NCBI GenBank assembly: GCA_016647705.1
Contig: CM028326.1
Span: forward strand, 5,208,001 to 5,272,000
Length of the DNA stretch: 64,000 nucleotides
Reading direction: 5' to 3'
DNA from: Eucommia ulmoides
Taxonomy: Eukaryota > Streptophyta > Magnoliopsida > Garryales > Eucommiaceae
In this document: positions 48,111 to 59,027 of the stretch, in pieces
How positions within the stretch are numbered: position 1 is the stretch's first letter
Layout: each line of letters opens with the position of its first letter
The notes under the pieces: generated by a model
What the model saw: only the letters and a program-made list of their open reading frames with translations
Databases searched by the model: none
Told to the model about the DNA's origin: nothing
Position numbers and translations under genes: made by a program

Positions 48111-48628
48111 TAAATTAAGTGGTACACTTAGGAAAACATCGAGTAGAAACCACTAAGAAAGGTTTGTTGAGCATGAAGCACGATGAAGCGGAAACGATAC
48201 CCCCCAATAGAAATTGAGGTGGAACAATTAATCATCAATGTAGTGTTACTTAGTACGGCTGTGAGTACCCAACATTCCCTAGAACAATGGCTAGAAATAG
48301 AATGATGTTTTTGACAGTTTTCTCGTTGATGGGGTGTTTTCCATCTGCTATGTTCATGTACGAATCTCGGAATTCCAAATGATAATTATGTTACACGGGT
48401 TGATTTTTCTGCCATTTTTCTTCTATTTGCATCGAGATTTATCGTTTGTTACAGCCATGAACTAGCTGCAGATGAATCGAGAAATTTCGACTTGACAAAG
48501 AGAAATACGTGCATTCAAGAGAGAGTTCAAAACATAGGACAACAAACACATAAGTCTTGTACAGGGTTATGTTATTTTTGTTCTTGAGTTTACATAGCAG
48601 GTTGAATAAAACTAGCTTTTTGGAGAAA

Positions 48629-50010
48629 TCAGCCATGGAAGGCAGCAATCTCTATACCCTTGTTATTGTACCCTACTGGTGCATCGTACTTGCTGAACAG
48701 CCTATACGTGGAGATGATCGAGAGCACTCCATAGCAGAGCACCGCCACGAATGTGACGGCAACAGAAGCCGTCGCTTTGTGGCAGAAGCCGCCAAACGAT
48801 CCACAATCTTGGCCCCACGTGATGGCTCGGTCTCCTTTGTACGCGAGGTAGAGAATCTCCGTCGATGCAGCTCCGGCAATCAATATCAAGTAAGTCAGGA
48901 TCTGAATTTGATGAGTGAGAGTAGGATTAATGTTTTGTTTTGTTTTGTTTGAACCTCTGTGTTTTTGTTGATGTATACAAGGTGTTGGAATGAGGACTGA
49001 CCTGATCGAGGAGGAAGAAAGTCCAGGCTCTGGGCAAGGTGGAGGGCCGAGGCATGATTGCAACCACGGCCGATAGGAGGGAATAGCCGGCGCAAATGCC
49101 ATTGGCATGCACCAAGTATCTGCACATTGACAAGGTTTGTAAATTTAGGCCATGCTTGTTAATGTTTTTTCTTTACGTTTTCTTTTTTTAAGTAAAAAAA
49201 TATTTAATTTTAAAAGGTTTTTTCCACTTTGCACCCCTAAAGTTTTAGAGAAATTCCGTTTTAGCCTCTGTATTTTCAATTTGAAAATTTTAAACTTTGA
49301 AGGATCCAAATAGTGTCAATCAATTGAGTCCAATTGAAAGGACAGGGATTAAGTGGAATTTCTCCAAAATTTCAGGGCTGCAAAGTGAAAAAGCCTCTAA
49401 TTTTAATTTTAGCTTTTGTTTTGTACTTAAAAAGAATATTTTTAAAAATAAAAAACGTTATGTTAAGTATTTCTTTTCGAAAATTAAAAAATAGTTACTT
49501 TGTCTTTTTTATTTTTAATATTATAAGAGAGATCCTTTCAATTTTTTGCCTATGTTTTCCAGTAATTTTTTTTTGGTTAAATTATTATTATTTTATTTAT
49601 GCCTTGTAAGTTTTCTAGTATTTTTCTAAATTTGATGAGAATTAATTTTATAATGGAGAGTCGTTTTTTGCACATGCACATATGGATACCAAAAAAAGAA
49701 AAATAATAATAATAATTAAAAAAAAAAAAAAGAGAGAAATCCACAAGGAAAGAGACAATAAGAAAGTAGGATTTTACTTGAAAGCTCCGAGGTCAGAGTA
49801 AGTTATGGAGCCATAGTCATTAGCCTGGGAGTTCTTCAACATGACCACGAGCGCCACCACGCACAGGGACATGGGCAGCAGACGCATCAAGGTCTCCGCC
49901 GTGCGCATGCCCCTTCTTCCATTTTCATCCTCCCCATGATCTCTACCAATAGAAAACTCCATTGGAGAACTTCTAGCTACCACTCCACTTTTCTCTCTCT
50001 TGTCTGCCAT
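48629..50010 (-). CDS. CASPL2A: CASP-like protein 2A (three exons, 207 aa)
   Basis: Four-helix membrane protein of the CASP/CASPL family. Such proteins form membrane scaffolds; the Casparian strip proteins are the model. Coding exons: 50,010-49,778, 49,119-49,002 and 48,901-48,629, with GT-AG introns; the intron after exon 1 is phase 2. The N-terminal 35 residues are hydrophilic and cytosolic. [14 protein letters not shown] leads into TM1 (about 43-60). Then come [20 protein letters not shown] (TM2, about 79-100), TM3 (about 107-132, containing the DQ-x-LTYL motif) and TM4 (about 159-181). The extracellular loop [13 protein letters not shown]-type segment has two Cys. The C-terminus is short and cytosolic. 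[13 protein letters not shown] and GGFCH-A place it in subgroup 2A. No damage seen. Confidence 0.93.
49120..49777 (-). other. CASPL intron 1
   Basis: 658-bp AT-rich intron with long T runs and a duplicated AGTACTTAAAAAG-type block. No element with clear ends was found. Confidence 0.5.
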
Positions 50011-50522
50011 TTCTCTCTCGCTCTAGACTAACAATTTGGGTAGAGAGAAGGGGATAGTGTGAGGGGAAGGGTAAGCTGTACTCTCATACTTATTAATGGG
50101 CCTTAGGTAAGGTGGTTGACGTATCATTTAATGCTCCCATCAAAGCAGGCCACACTTTCCCATGCATATTCATGGATAACCACTCTCTCTCCCTCTCTCT
50201 AGATTTCTCTCCTCTAGGTCTCTCTCAATCTATCTATATCTCCATATTTATGGCATATGGCTCACTCTGTAGTCTCGTCTCTTTGGGCTGGGGTGGGGGT
50301 GGGGGTGGGGGCTCAAGATTAAGAAGGACAGTATGTTTTCCTTGGGCTCCCATAATTGCAGTTATCCAAATAAATAAAAATGTTTGCACGTTGACAAACA
50401 CATAAAATGCTTTTACGTTGCAAGCATTTTGTTGGTGTTGGAAAATAGACAACACCCTAATCCGTTCGGTCAAAGTCCACGTGGCCGTCTTCTGTTGAAT
50501 TGGCGTCCTTGTGTATGGTGTT
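50011..50522 (-). promoter_or_regulatory. CASPL 5' flank and promoter region
   Basis: Complement of GAGAGAGAAG at 50,030-50,050 gives a CT-rich leader. ATTAATAAGTA-type sequence near 50,090 (minus strand) could act as TATA. CT microsatellites lie at about 50,183-50,230, and a G-run (GGTGGGGGTGGGGGTGGGGG) at 50,289-50,310 is G-quadruplex-prone on the + strand. Confidence 0.35.
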
Positions 50523-50805
50523 CACTACAACAAAATTCACTTTAAGGACACTAAATGTGTCCTAATATTTATAATTTTGGGACACATTAAAATTGAAATA
50601 ATTAAAAGTGTCCCATAAAAATTTGTCACAATAAATAATTTTGTCCTAACATATATAATTTTGGGACACATTAAAATAAAAAGTGTCTTATTAAATAAAT
50701 ATTATAAGGACATTATTATTAAGTGTCTCCATAAGTATTTAAAAAGACATTATTTACAAATTGTCTCTAAAAATAGTGTCATAATATGTAGTTTTTGTTG
50801 TAGTG
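50523..50805. mobile_element. CACTA-type MITE, 283 bp, TSD GTT
   Basis: Starts CACTACAACAAAATTCAC and ends GTAGTTTTTGTTGTAGTG, giving CACTACAACAAAA inverted ends. A 3-bp duplication, GTT, flanks it (50,520-50,522 and 50,806-50,808). CACTA termini plus a 3-bp duplication are diagnostic of the superfamily. The interior has GGGACAC/GTGTCC(T/C) repeats on both strands. Confidence 0.85.
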
Positions 50806-50808
50806 GTT

Positions 50809-51835
50809 CTTTGTCTCGCGAACAATTTTTGGGCCAAACTTTGCAGTCCAAGCTAGAACCTGCACAAAGACCCGTTGGGATGTACCCAACGAAGTCTCTA
50901 CGGCATAAAAGTAAGAACTCAGGAAAAAAAGAGTTTAAGAGAGTTTCGTCAGAATTTCTTCTCATTCTTGGTGCACATATGACCAACTATTTATGGGAGA
51001 GAAGTCAGATTTGTCTAGTAAAATAGGGCCCTGAGCTTGAGTCATTAACGTAGTCCGGTGCATGGCTAATTAGGAGGCGCTTAGCGTGATTAAGTCTCTG
51101 AGCCTTGCATTTCAGCCACTATATATGGAGCCTATGTACAACCCAGGTGAACATACAGCCTAGGTGAACAGGATATGGAGTCCAGCCTAGCCCATGGAAA
51201 CATAGAAGCCTTCCTTCCTCATGGTTGAAGAGACCTGCTTGGTCCTCGCTAAGTTGGTGGTTGGTCCAGTTAGGGATGTTGTCGAGTGGTTTGAGTGGTA
51301 GTCAGTGATTGGTGCCCAGCCGTGGGCAGTCAAATCGGATCGCTTTGGAGTTTGGACATCATATTGCCACGTGTTGCGTTGTGAGTCATCAGAGGTGCTT
51401 GGTGGAAATAACCCTCGTCACATTTAATGCACTTAAACATACTTGAAGGTACAATAATTGGAGAGAGCTTAGAGCCTGGGTATGTAGGAGTCTCTGCAGT
51501 CGTAGGATTATAACCCTGTTTTCTAGTGTTGAATGTATTAAATTTAACGGATAAAACTTGAATATTGATCTCTGATCAGTGATAAAACTTCAATATTGAT
51601 TGATCCCAAAAAAAAAGGTAAATATGTGTGTTCTATTTTTAATTTTATGTTTTATGTTTTTGATTTTTAATTTCTTGTTTTATTTTTGTTAGCCTTTTAT
51701 TTTTCATTTATTTATTTATTCCGTAACTCATTTTTAAATTTTTGTTATCTTTTTCTATTTTTATGTTATGTTTTATACTTTTTGTTTTGATTTTCTATTT
51801 TTGTTTTATTTTCTATTTTTGATTCTCTACAGTTC
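50809..51835. other. intergenic DNA, partly LTR-like
   Basis: 50,810-51,540 is GC-balanced non-coding sequence with an LTR feel but no ends found. TTGAATATTGATCTCTGATCAGTGATAAAACTTC-type sequence repeats in tandem near 51,545-51,600. Then T-rich sequence follows to 51,830. Confidence 0.35.
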
Positions 51836-51837
51836 AA

Positions 51838-52860
51838 AAAGTTGGACAGTTAACTAGAAACATGTTCGGGAGTGAGATAGGAGAGATAAGGATGTTAAGA
51901 TGGATGAGTAGTAAAAAAATGATGGATAAAGTTAGGAATGAGATTATTAGGGAGAGATTAGTAATAGCATCCATTGAAGTTACGTTGAGAGAAAATTGTT
52001 TATGGTGGTTTGCACATGTATAGAAGACTTGAGGACACACATGTATGAAAATGTGATTTAATCCGAGTGGAAGGTGCTCCAAGGCGTAATAGTAGACCTA
52101 AGAAAACGTGGGATAAGACAACTAGAACCGATCCTATGAAGCACGGATGCGGACATGCAACACGGACACGACACAATACAGATACGGCGACAACACAATT
52201 TCTCAAAAATCCTGATAGGGACACGGCGGGACACGTCAATAAATATATATGTATTGGGACACGTCAATAAATAAATATGTACTTTTATATATGGTAGCCT
52301 AATTAACCAAATAGATGTGCCAACAAATTCATTCAAAAAAATCATTAAACCAATAATTATAAATCTTCAAAGTTCAAACCAACATTCACATTTAAAAAAA
52401 AAACTCATAAACAAAAGCAAGACTGACAAAAATAAAAAATCATTATCATCTTCACATCCTGACATCCTTCATTAATGAATAAAACTGTTGGCTTGTTGCT
52501 TTTCTCCTTTCTCATTTCTCCAATTATTGAAGATTATAAGATACACCTGTAATTATAGTAAGTCAAACAAAAAAATTACAAAACTAACCCTAAAAAAAAA
52601 AACTAATTATATGGGCTTCTGAAGCGTCCGATGCATTCATCTCGTGTGTCGGCATTGTGTCAAAATCGAGAATAAAAGGTAAAAAAATTGGACACGTCTT
52701 GACACATGTCAGACTCGTGTTGGTGTCCAACACGTGTTAGACACCAGCGCTCAGCCTTCGGCGGAGTGCCGGTGCTTTCTAGAACCGATCTACTTGGTTT
52801 GAAGTTAATTAAGGATTGGTCTTTAAAGGATTTATATGGCGCAAAAGGATTCATGTATTG
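51838..52860 (+). pseudogene. RTE-type LINE reverse transcriptase C-terminal fragment, split by a MITE
   Basis: The + strand before the MITE reads as a decayed version of the plant LINE end: RMLRWMS near 51,893, RNEIIRERL near 51,930, and LWWFAHV near 51,998, with stops after it. After the MITE (52,791 on), GLKLIKDWSLKD and then a KGFM-stop continue the usual tail (IHVADP). It is a 5'-truncated, dead copy. Confidence 0.65.
52134..52782. mobile_element. hAT-type MITE, 649 bp, TSD AACCGATC
   Basis: Ends CTATGAAGCACGG and CCGGTGCTTTCTAG match the termini of the element at 4,386-5,205. The flanking 8-mer AACCGATC is exact (52,126-52,133 and 52,783-52,790). The subterminal regions again hold GACACGG repeats. 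It inserted into the LINE fragment, so it is younger. Confidence 0.85.
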
Positions 52861-53713
52861 AACCTTACTAAAGTGGAAAAAAAGGCTTTGTTGCTATATT
52901 ATTATTCATTTTTTGTTGTTTTGGTTTTTGCTTATGATTTTATGTTTTGTTTACTAATTTTGGCTATTGATTTTTTTTTTTCTTATTATTTTCAATTTTT
53001 ATTTTTTTATATTTTCCATTTCTAATTATTTTTCAAATTTTTATTTGTTTGTTTTATTTTCTGTTTTTATGTTTTCTTATTTATTTTTTGCTGTCTAATA
53101 TTGATTTAATTTATATTGTTTATTATTTTCTTTTCTATTTTTTGCTTTCTTTTAGTATTTGAGTTAGATTTTTTTCTTATATTTTCCAAACCCAAATTGT
53201 TGACAGAGAAGATAAAAAGAAAAAAAAAAAAGAAAAAAGATAATGAAAAATATAAACAATAAAGAAAAAATAAAAGATAAACAAAAAATAAATAAAAAAT
53301 TTCAAAGAACTTAATATGATTTTTTTTTTAAAGAAATAAAAAAAAATAGAAAAGAAGAATTAGTAAAGGTAAATAATTAATTTTTTGCAACAATGACTTC
53401 ATTAGAGACAAATTTTGCAAAAAAATAAAAAAAATAATGATGTTGGCCCAATTGACCTGATTTTTTTTTTATAGGAGTTTCGACATTACTTTTAGTAAAT
53501 GAAAAGATTGTATAAATGAGAGACGTTGCTATATGTCCTTCTACAAAAATGAATTTTGTTACCCCTAAATTATAGTAGTAAACCTCGAAATTGCAGAAAA
53601 ATGTGTACCTCGAAATTGCACAAAAATGTGTACTTAATGTTAAAAAATCCTGGATCCTTATTGTTGCTTTATTTTTCCATAATCATGCATGCAAACTTGG
53701 GGGGGGGGTGGGA
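52861..53713. other. low-complexity T-rich then A-rich DNA
   Basis: Imperfect large inverted symmetry: a T-rich stretch (about 52,960-53,190) is followed by an A-rich stretch (about 53,215-53,420). No gene. A 22-bp phrase with CCTCGAAATTGCA is repeated at about 53,583 and 53,609. Confidence 0.5.
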
Positions 53714-56328
53714 TTAAAGTAAACCATGTGCTAAACTATCCATTTGACACTTCTCCAGACTTGACTGAACGACCAAAATCTCATGAGAAATCCTATCACA
53801 CTGAACGCTCACTTCTTCAAGCTCTGCCCTCAACTTTCTCAGCTCTTCCTCCTTCAACTCTTCCGATCTCTTCAACAAATCAGCAATCTTCCGCTTCTTC
53901 TCCTCTGCTCTCTTCAATGCCCCATGCGCCATGTTCAACTCCATGAATTTCTTGACTTTGAGAAGATGGTTATGAAACCAATCAAGGTCAAGCCCAACCC
54001 TCTTCATATCACCCAAAGCCTCCAACATCTCGTCCAACTGACGGAGATGGAAGTTGGAAACCGGTGTCTCTTGCAGTGTCTTCACCATTAAGCATATGTT
54101 CTCTACGACAGTTGACTTGAAGATCTTGGAAGTGAGGGAGCAGTTCTTGGTGATTTCTCCGTACTTTGATTTGATTGCCTTGAACGTTTTGATCAGGCTC
54201 GACCTCACAAAAAACCCGTCGAATTTCGTGTAGGAGTTTTGTGGTTTAGGACATGATTGATCTGGGCTTGTTTTTTGTTCCATGTCTTTGCCTTTGTCTT
54301 CGCTTGGGGGGTCCGGGTCTGATGATGTCTGAGTCTGGTCTGTTGTTGCTTCATCTTTAGCAATGCCTACACGGGAGAATTGACATTTGAAAACATGGTT
54401 TGATTTTTTTGTTGTCTGGCATGTAATAGACTTTTGTCCAATAATCGATATGGGAAAATTATATTTTTGGTCCCTTAAGTATAAGTATGGGGTGAATGTT
54501 TAGTGACCGAATTGCATATTTAATCTCTCAGGTTTTTCATTTGTGTCAATCCCAAAATATTAAAAACGTTAATAATTTTGGATGGAAAATAAGTTGTGAT
54601 TAGTATGTGACCTTCTAATGAGAATATTTTCGTCATTTATTCATTTCACTAAACTTAAGATGCTTCCCCCTAAGTTTTCCTTAACAATTATTCTCTCTGA
54701 AAAATGAAAGAGAAAACCCTAAACTGTTGTTAAAAAAAAAAAATTAGGCTTAGTGGAGTGATGCAATGACGAGAATATCCTCATTAAGACCACGAGCTAA
54801 GCACAACTCATTTTTTGTCAAAAATCATTAGTAACGATTTCAATTTTGCGATATCGAAACAAATGTAGAGCTTGAGGGATCAAATGTACAATTTGACGAA
54901 CCTTAGGATCTTCATAGACGCCACCCCATATCAAAAATATAATTTTTCCTAATCGATATGGAAGTGTTTAATTCATTAAATTTTGGATTAGGGCTAGTTT
55001 TTCTTTTTACTAACCCTTATAATGAAAAGGGTTATCAAGTTTATAATAACAAGTGGAGCTTATTGTGTGCCTATTAACATTGTTTATATTACTATGATTT
55101 ATCTGTGCCAGTACCTTTGCCCTTGTCTTCGCTCTGATGTGCCTTTGCTTCCTCAAAAGTAGGCGTCGGACCAGGAACGACGTCCGTAGGTAGTTCATCT
55201 GCTTGTACAACTGCACATAAAATTTTGGGTATCACTGCTTATGCACACATATACTAAAGTTGATTGTAATTAAAGGTATACTAATTAGTGTCATGAAGTA
55301 GATCGTCCTAAGTCTCCTGACAATCTCCCGTCAACACGGTCTTTGTAACTAAAATATTATTTAGTGATTTTAGTTACAACTAACTATTAAATTAAAAGGA
55401 CTACAAATTTTTCAGTTACTATGAACTATCTTTGCCCACACCTTTGCCCTCATGTTCGCTCGGATTTGCTTTTGCTTCCTCAACAATAGGCGTAGACTCG
55501 GGAGCAACATTGGTAGGTGGTGTATCTGCGGATAAAACGGAATATAATTTTTTGGGATCATATACTTATACTATAAATTAAGATGATATTTTGAAAGTAT
55601 CTTTTAATTAATGGTTGAGATTGATTTTGATAAAAATTAAGGGATAAGATTATTTATTATATTTGCTATCTTCTTTTGATATAGTCCAATTTCTTTCCTA
55701 GTGTGCAAAGGATCAATTTATTTTGTCTAAATTTTATATTACACTTTGAATTGTATCCCATGAATTTTCAGACAAATTTAATTGACTTAATTCCAGAGAC
55801 ACTCTTTGTCATACCTAACGTATCATTTGAATCTAATTTAGCCAGAAACCATTCATCACACTTTGCTATCAAAAATATCCTTAAAATGTAATATTATTAT
55901 TTATATTTTTTAGTTTTGGTTTTTTGTTTTTCGTTCTATTTTCTACTTTCTATTTTTTTTTTACTTTATTTTTTTGTTTCATCAAGTTTGCAACTTTTTT
56001 TTTTCCTATAATCGACAATGGTATTTGTATCCAAATATCGAATTTAGGTTATTAAATTTTTGGATTAGGTCAGTTTTTCTTTTCACCGACCATTATAATA
56101 AAAAGGGTTGTCTAGTTCATAATAACAAGTGAAACTTTTTGTGCTAATTAACGTTGTTTCTAATTAGTATGAACTATCTTTGCCTAACACCTTTGCCTAA
56201 CACCTTTGCCCTTATCTTGGCTTTGATTTGCATTTGCTTTTTCAACAATAGGCATCGACCCAGGAGCAACATCGGTAGCTGGTGCATCATCTGCATGTAC
56301 AACTTCGCGCGCGCACACACATATCATG

Positions 56329-56363
<35 letters not shown>

Positions 56364-57887
56364 ATTAAAGGGTAAATTAATCATATGTTTGATTTTATAT
56401 CAAACTTCTAATCTGTATCCCATGAATTTTTGGATAAAAATTTGATTTGTAGTTGTTTTTTAGTTTTGTAGTTAATTGTAACTAAAAAAATACTAATTAG
56501 TGTTATGACGTGCCACTCTCGTATCATTTCCATCAGCCAACAGCCATTGGCCCAGTTTGCCATCACCATTTTCCACCAATGTCTATCTAACTAAATAGGG
56601 TTTGATAATTTTTGTTACAATCAACTATAAGACTTAAAGGACTACAAATTAAGTTTAAATCTTTTTTGGATACAATTGCGAAATTGGTAAGTATAAATAT
56701 AGTATCATGGTAAAGTTTGTTTTATACACACATTTACCTTTATCATCGCTCGGAGACTCTGTTGTTTTTGTATTCTGGTTCTCATTGTTGGCATTTATTG
56801 ACTCATGAATAATGTTTGTTGGTGCAGAATTCTCATTCACTGGTGTCGATTCATTGGCAACGTCTATTGGTGAATTTGTGGCATCTACGTGGAGTAATGG
56901 TAAAATCCAAAAATTAGCGGTGCTGATACTAACATTGATTTGTTTCTCTTTTACAACTGCTCAAAACTTGCTTACCAGGTGGTGGCGATGGTGGTGGTAG
57001 GGTGGAGGAGGATGCAATAGAGGCTGGGTTAGCTTCAGTGGTAATTGCTGGTGGTGTTTGATCCGATTCGACCTTTGAGAAATCATATAAAAAATTAAGA
57101 GATCATAGAAATAAACTATTTTTTTTTTTATTTCTTTTGTTTTCAAGTAAAATATTTTTTGTCAAAATATTATATTTTTAAATAAAAAATACTTAAAAAA
57201 AGTTTCAAACTGTTGAGTTTACACTCGAGACATTCCTTGTCATTTTGATAAATAAGGAGGGTAGTGAATATTTTACCGTCTCTTCGCAGCGTTTACAAAG
57301 AGGGTTTCTTATTGGCTGGTCCTTGGAATTGGAGTTGGTGTAGCAAGATAGATGATAAGCGTTGCTCTCTACGGTGACGAACTGTTTTTCAAACCATAAC
57401 AAGTCAAGTTTGTAAAAATAATTGTTATCAAGTTGGTATGAGAATACTCCCTGATCGTTTACTAGAAAACACGTTTATTTAAATAATAGTGTTTTTATCA
57501 CCTTGCAATCGGTGATGGCCAATTCACACGTTTGACAACAGAAACAATTTTCATGCCAGAATTTGTCAATACGAATCACAAAGCGACCTTCTTCTATGTT
57601 GATATCATTCCCGCAACCAGAACAATTCCTGTCAATTAACGACGTCTGTTAAAAAATATTGTAATGTAATCGAATACGAACACAATCAACGGCTATTAAT
57701 TGTGATTTTATAGTTCATATTATGTTTTTAGTGGAATGTTACTGATAGAAATAAACAATGAGGGCGGTATGAATGAAGTAAGGTTGATTTTATAATTTGT
57801 ACTACTTTTTTAGTTGGATGAAATTGTAAATAAACATCATGGACAGAGAATTTACCTAAGTTTGGCTGGTTCTTCACATTGATTCAT
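53714..57887 (-). CDS. LIM-domain protein with repeat linker and C-terminal coiled coil (nine exons, 467 aa)
   Basis: Coding exons: 57,887-57,856; 57,628-57,502; 57,381-57,277; 57,072-56,976; 56,884-56,738; 56,290-56,204; 55,525-55,442; 55,198-55,115; 54,354-53,714. The total is 468 codons including stop. Residues 13-66 form a LIM zinc-binding domain (CSGC, WHENCFCCQTC, YHLSC), followed by a C-x2-C pair (CKRC). It is closest in feel to the LIM of DA1-type proteins, but no DA1 peptidase follows. A Pro/Ser/Thr linker comes next, then repeated units ending DKGKG. The C-terminal 180 residues (KYGEITKNC, GLDLDWFHN and a long Lys/Glu coiled coil) resemble a plant family seen in PEARLI-4/RTM3-like proteins. 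A LIM plus coiled coil suggests an adaptor or scaffold. The role is unknown. The ATG at 57,887 lies just inside an exon, so a leader exon probably exists. Confidence 0.8.
55115..56290 (-). repeat. tandem exon duplication inside the LIM gene
   Basis: Exons 6, 7 and 8 (87, 84 and 84 nt, all phase 1-1) each encode a version of D-x-x-P-(A/P)T-(D/N)V-(A/V)-P-x-x-x-P-x-(V/F)E(E/K)A-x-A-x-x-S-x-(D/H)-(K/E)GKG. Intron 5 resembles intron 7 (AAAGGACTACAAATT, ACTAATTAGTGT). Intron 6 resembles intron 8 (TAATAACAAGTG, AAAAGGGTT). The repeated unit is therefore a two-exon block about 1.09 kb long. Confidence 0.8.
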
Positions 57888-58779
57888 ATTTGGTAGGAAT
57901 CTTGAAAATACCAAAATACAAATAATTACCAGTTAAATGAGAATTAGAATAATAATCATCAAAAAAAATTGAAATGTGTTTCTCAAAATAGAGTTTTTAG
58001 ATTAATTTTCATGCAAGACAAAGATCGGTTTTTGTCAATTGTTAAAATAATAATTTCAATGAAAATAGAAATTAAAAAAATATATATATTGCAAGGGAAG
58101 GAGGCTATTTTGCTTGAACTTTTGAATTCCTCTAAAAAATTTGTGCTGGGGATTGGCTTTATGTAGCCTTCTCCAATGCATTAAACATTGTCAAGATATC
58201 TTTATCAAATTAAGTTATGCAAATATTTACTAAATTAAATTCAGAATTTAATACAAAATAAAATAGAATAAAAAGAATGCTATGAGAAATTAAATGCTAA
58301 TTATTTTCCCATATTTTTAGGGTTTGAGTAAAGGGACTGGGGTTGTGCTTAGATTTTAGGGCGAGGTTCAGGTTTTAAGTTATTTAGAATGACCCTCCAC
58401 GTGCCAATCCAGTATAATATATAAAATATTTATTTCTTTTTTTTCTTCTGCTGAATTTTTAGAATGTCACTGGAACTAGAGGTAGCTACGATCATATATA
58501 TATTTATATGTATATTTTGTTTTTAATTTATATATATATATATATGCTTATTATAAAATCATACTGGCAAAAGAATTAAATTCCACAAAATTTGGTCATG
58601 AATCATGATGAAATAAATGACAAACTTTGGGGGTCAAATACTACAGTTTAAATTTTAAGGGGCGACTTTGAAAATAATGTAAATAATAAGGGGGCAAAGT
58701 GTTATTTAGAAAGATAGAGAGCAGATAATATGATCAGTAATGTTCTGTTTAGTGGAGGAGAAAGGAAAAGAAGAAGACG
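57888..58779. promoter_or_regulatory. divergent promoter region between the LIM gene and the gene at 58,780
   Basis: About 890 bp between opposite start codons. It contains a likely leader intron of the LIM gene (acceptor CAAG at about 57,900 on the minus strand), AT-rich sequence and TATATATA runs near 58,500-58,545. It is a candidate bidirectional promoter. Confidence 0.45.
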
Positions 58780-58810
58780 ATGACGGTGGAGCTCCGCCTC
58801 GGTCATCACC

Positions 58811-58996
58811 TGTTGAAATACAATATTTATGCATCTTTTTATTTTTTGCATCTTGATTGTAGGGCATTATTAGCCCATTTATTCCGGTGATATATTTCCT
58901 AAATTAGTCTGCTCTCGCGGCTATATAATTAGGGATATAGAACTCATTTTTAAGTACAATACAATAGATTATTTTTTCCTATACCTATATATTTTT
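58811..58996 (+). repeat. 5' LTR of the split-gene Copia element
   Basis: 186 bp, followed without gap by a tRNA-Met-type primer-binding site. Confidence 0.9.
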
Positions 58997-59027
58997 TGGT
59001 ATCGAAGCCAGACTTTTGTCTGATAGT

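Larger units (their letters stand above)
40181..48186 (+). pseudogene. NRPB12: decayed RNA polymerase II/IV/V subunit 12 (RPB12) gene
   Basis: RPB12 is a tiny (about 51 aa) zinc-ribbon subunit shared by nuclear RNA polymerases. Exon 1 (40,181-40,222) reads DPQPEPMSYICG but its expected ATG is ATA at 40,183. The next in-frame ATG is at 40,204. Exon 2 (40,375-40,467) gives [20 protein letters not shown] then [11 protein letters not shown]. Both zinc CxxC pairs (CGDC, CREC) survive, but the family's basic KKRTRR end has become KKRIHG. The donor GTAATT follows. The best candidate for the last short exon is VEHEAR-stop at 48,166-48,186 (family VQYEAR), without a clean in-frame acceptor. Intron 2 contains a 6.3-kb Copia element. 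An active but divergent gene starting at 40,204 cannot be excluded. Confidence 0.7.

Noticed and set aside
48557-48952. 131-residue + strand frame
   Set aside because: Antisense of the last CASPL exon, whose minus-strand reading has clear family motifs and splice sites.
53714-54283. Stand-alone 189-residue gene starting at 54,283
   Set aside because: The frame extends upstream without stop to a splice acceptor at 54,354 and joins in phase with the repeated linker exons, so the Met is internal.
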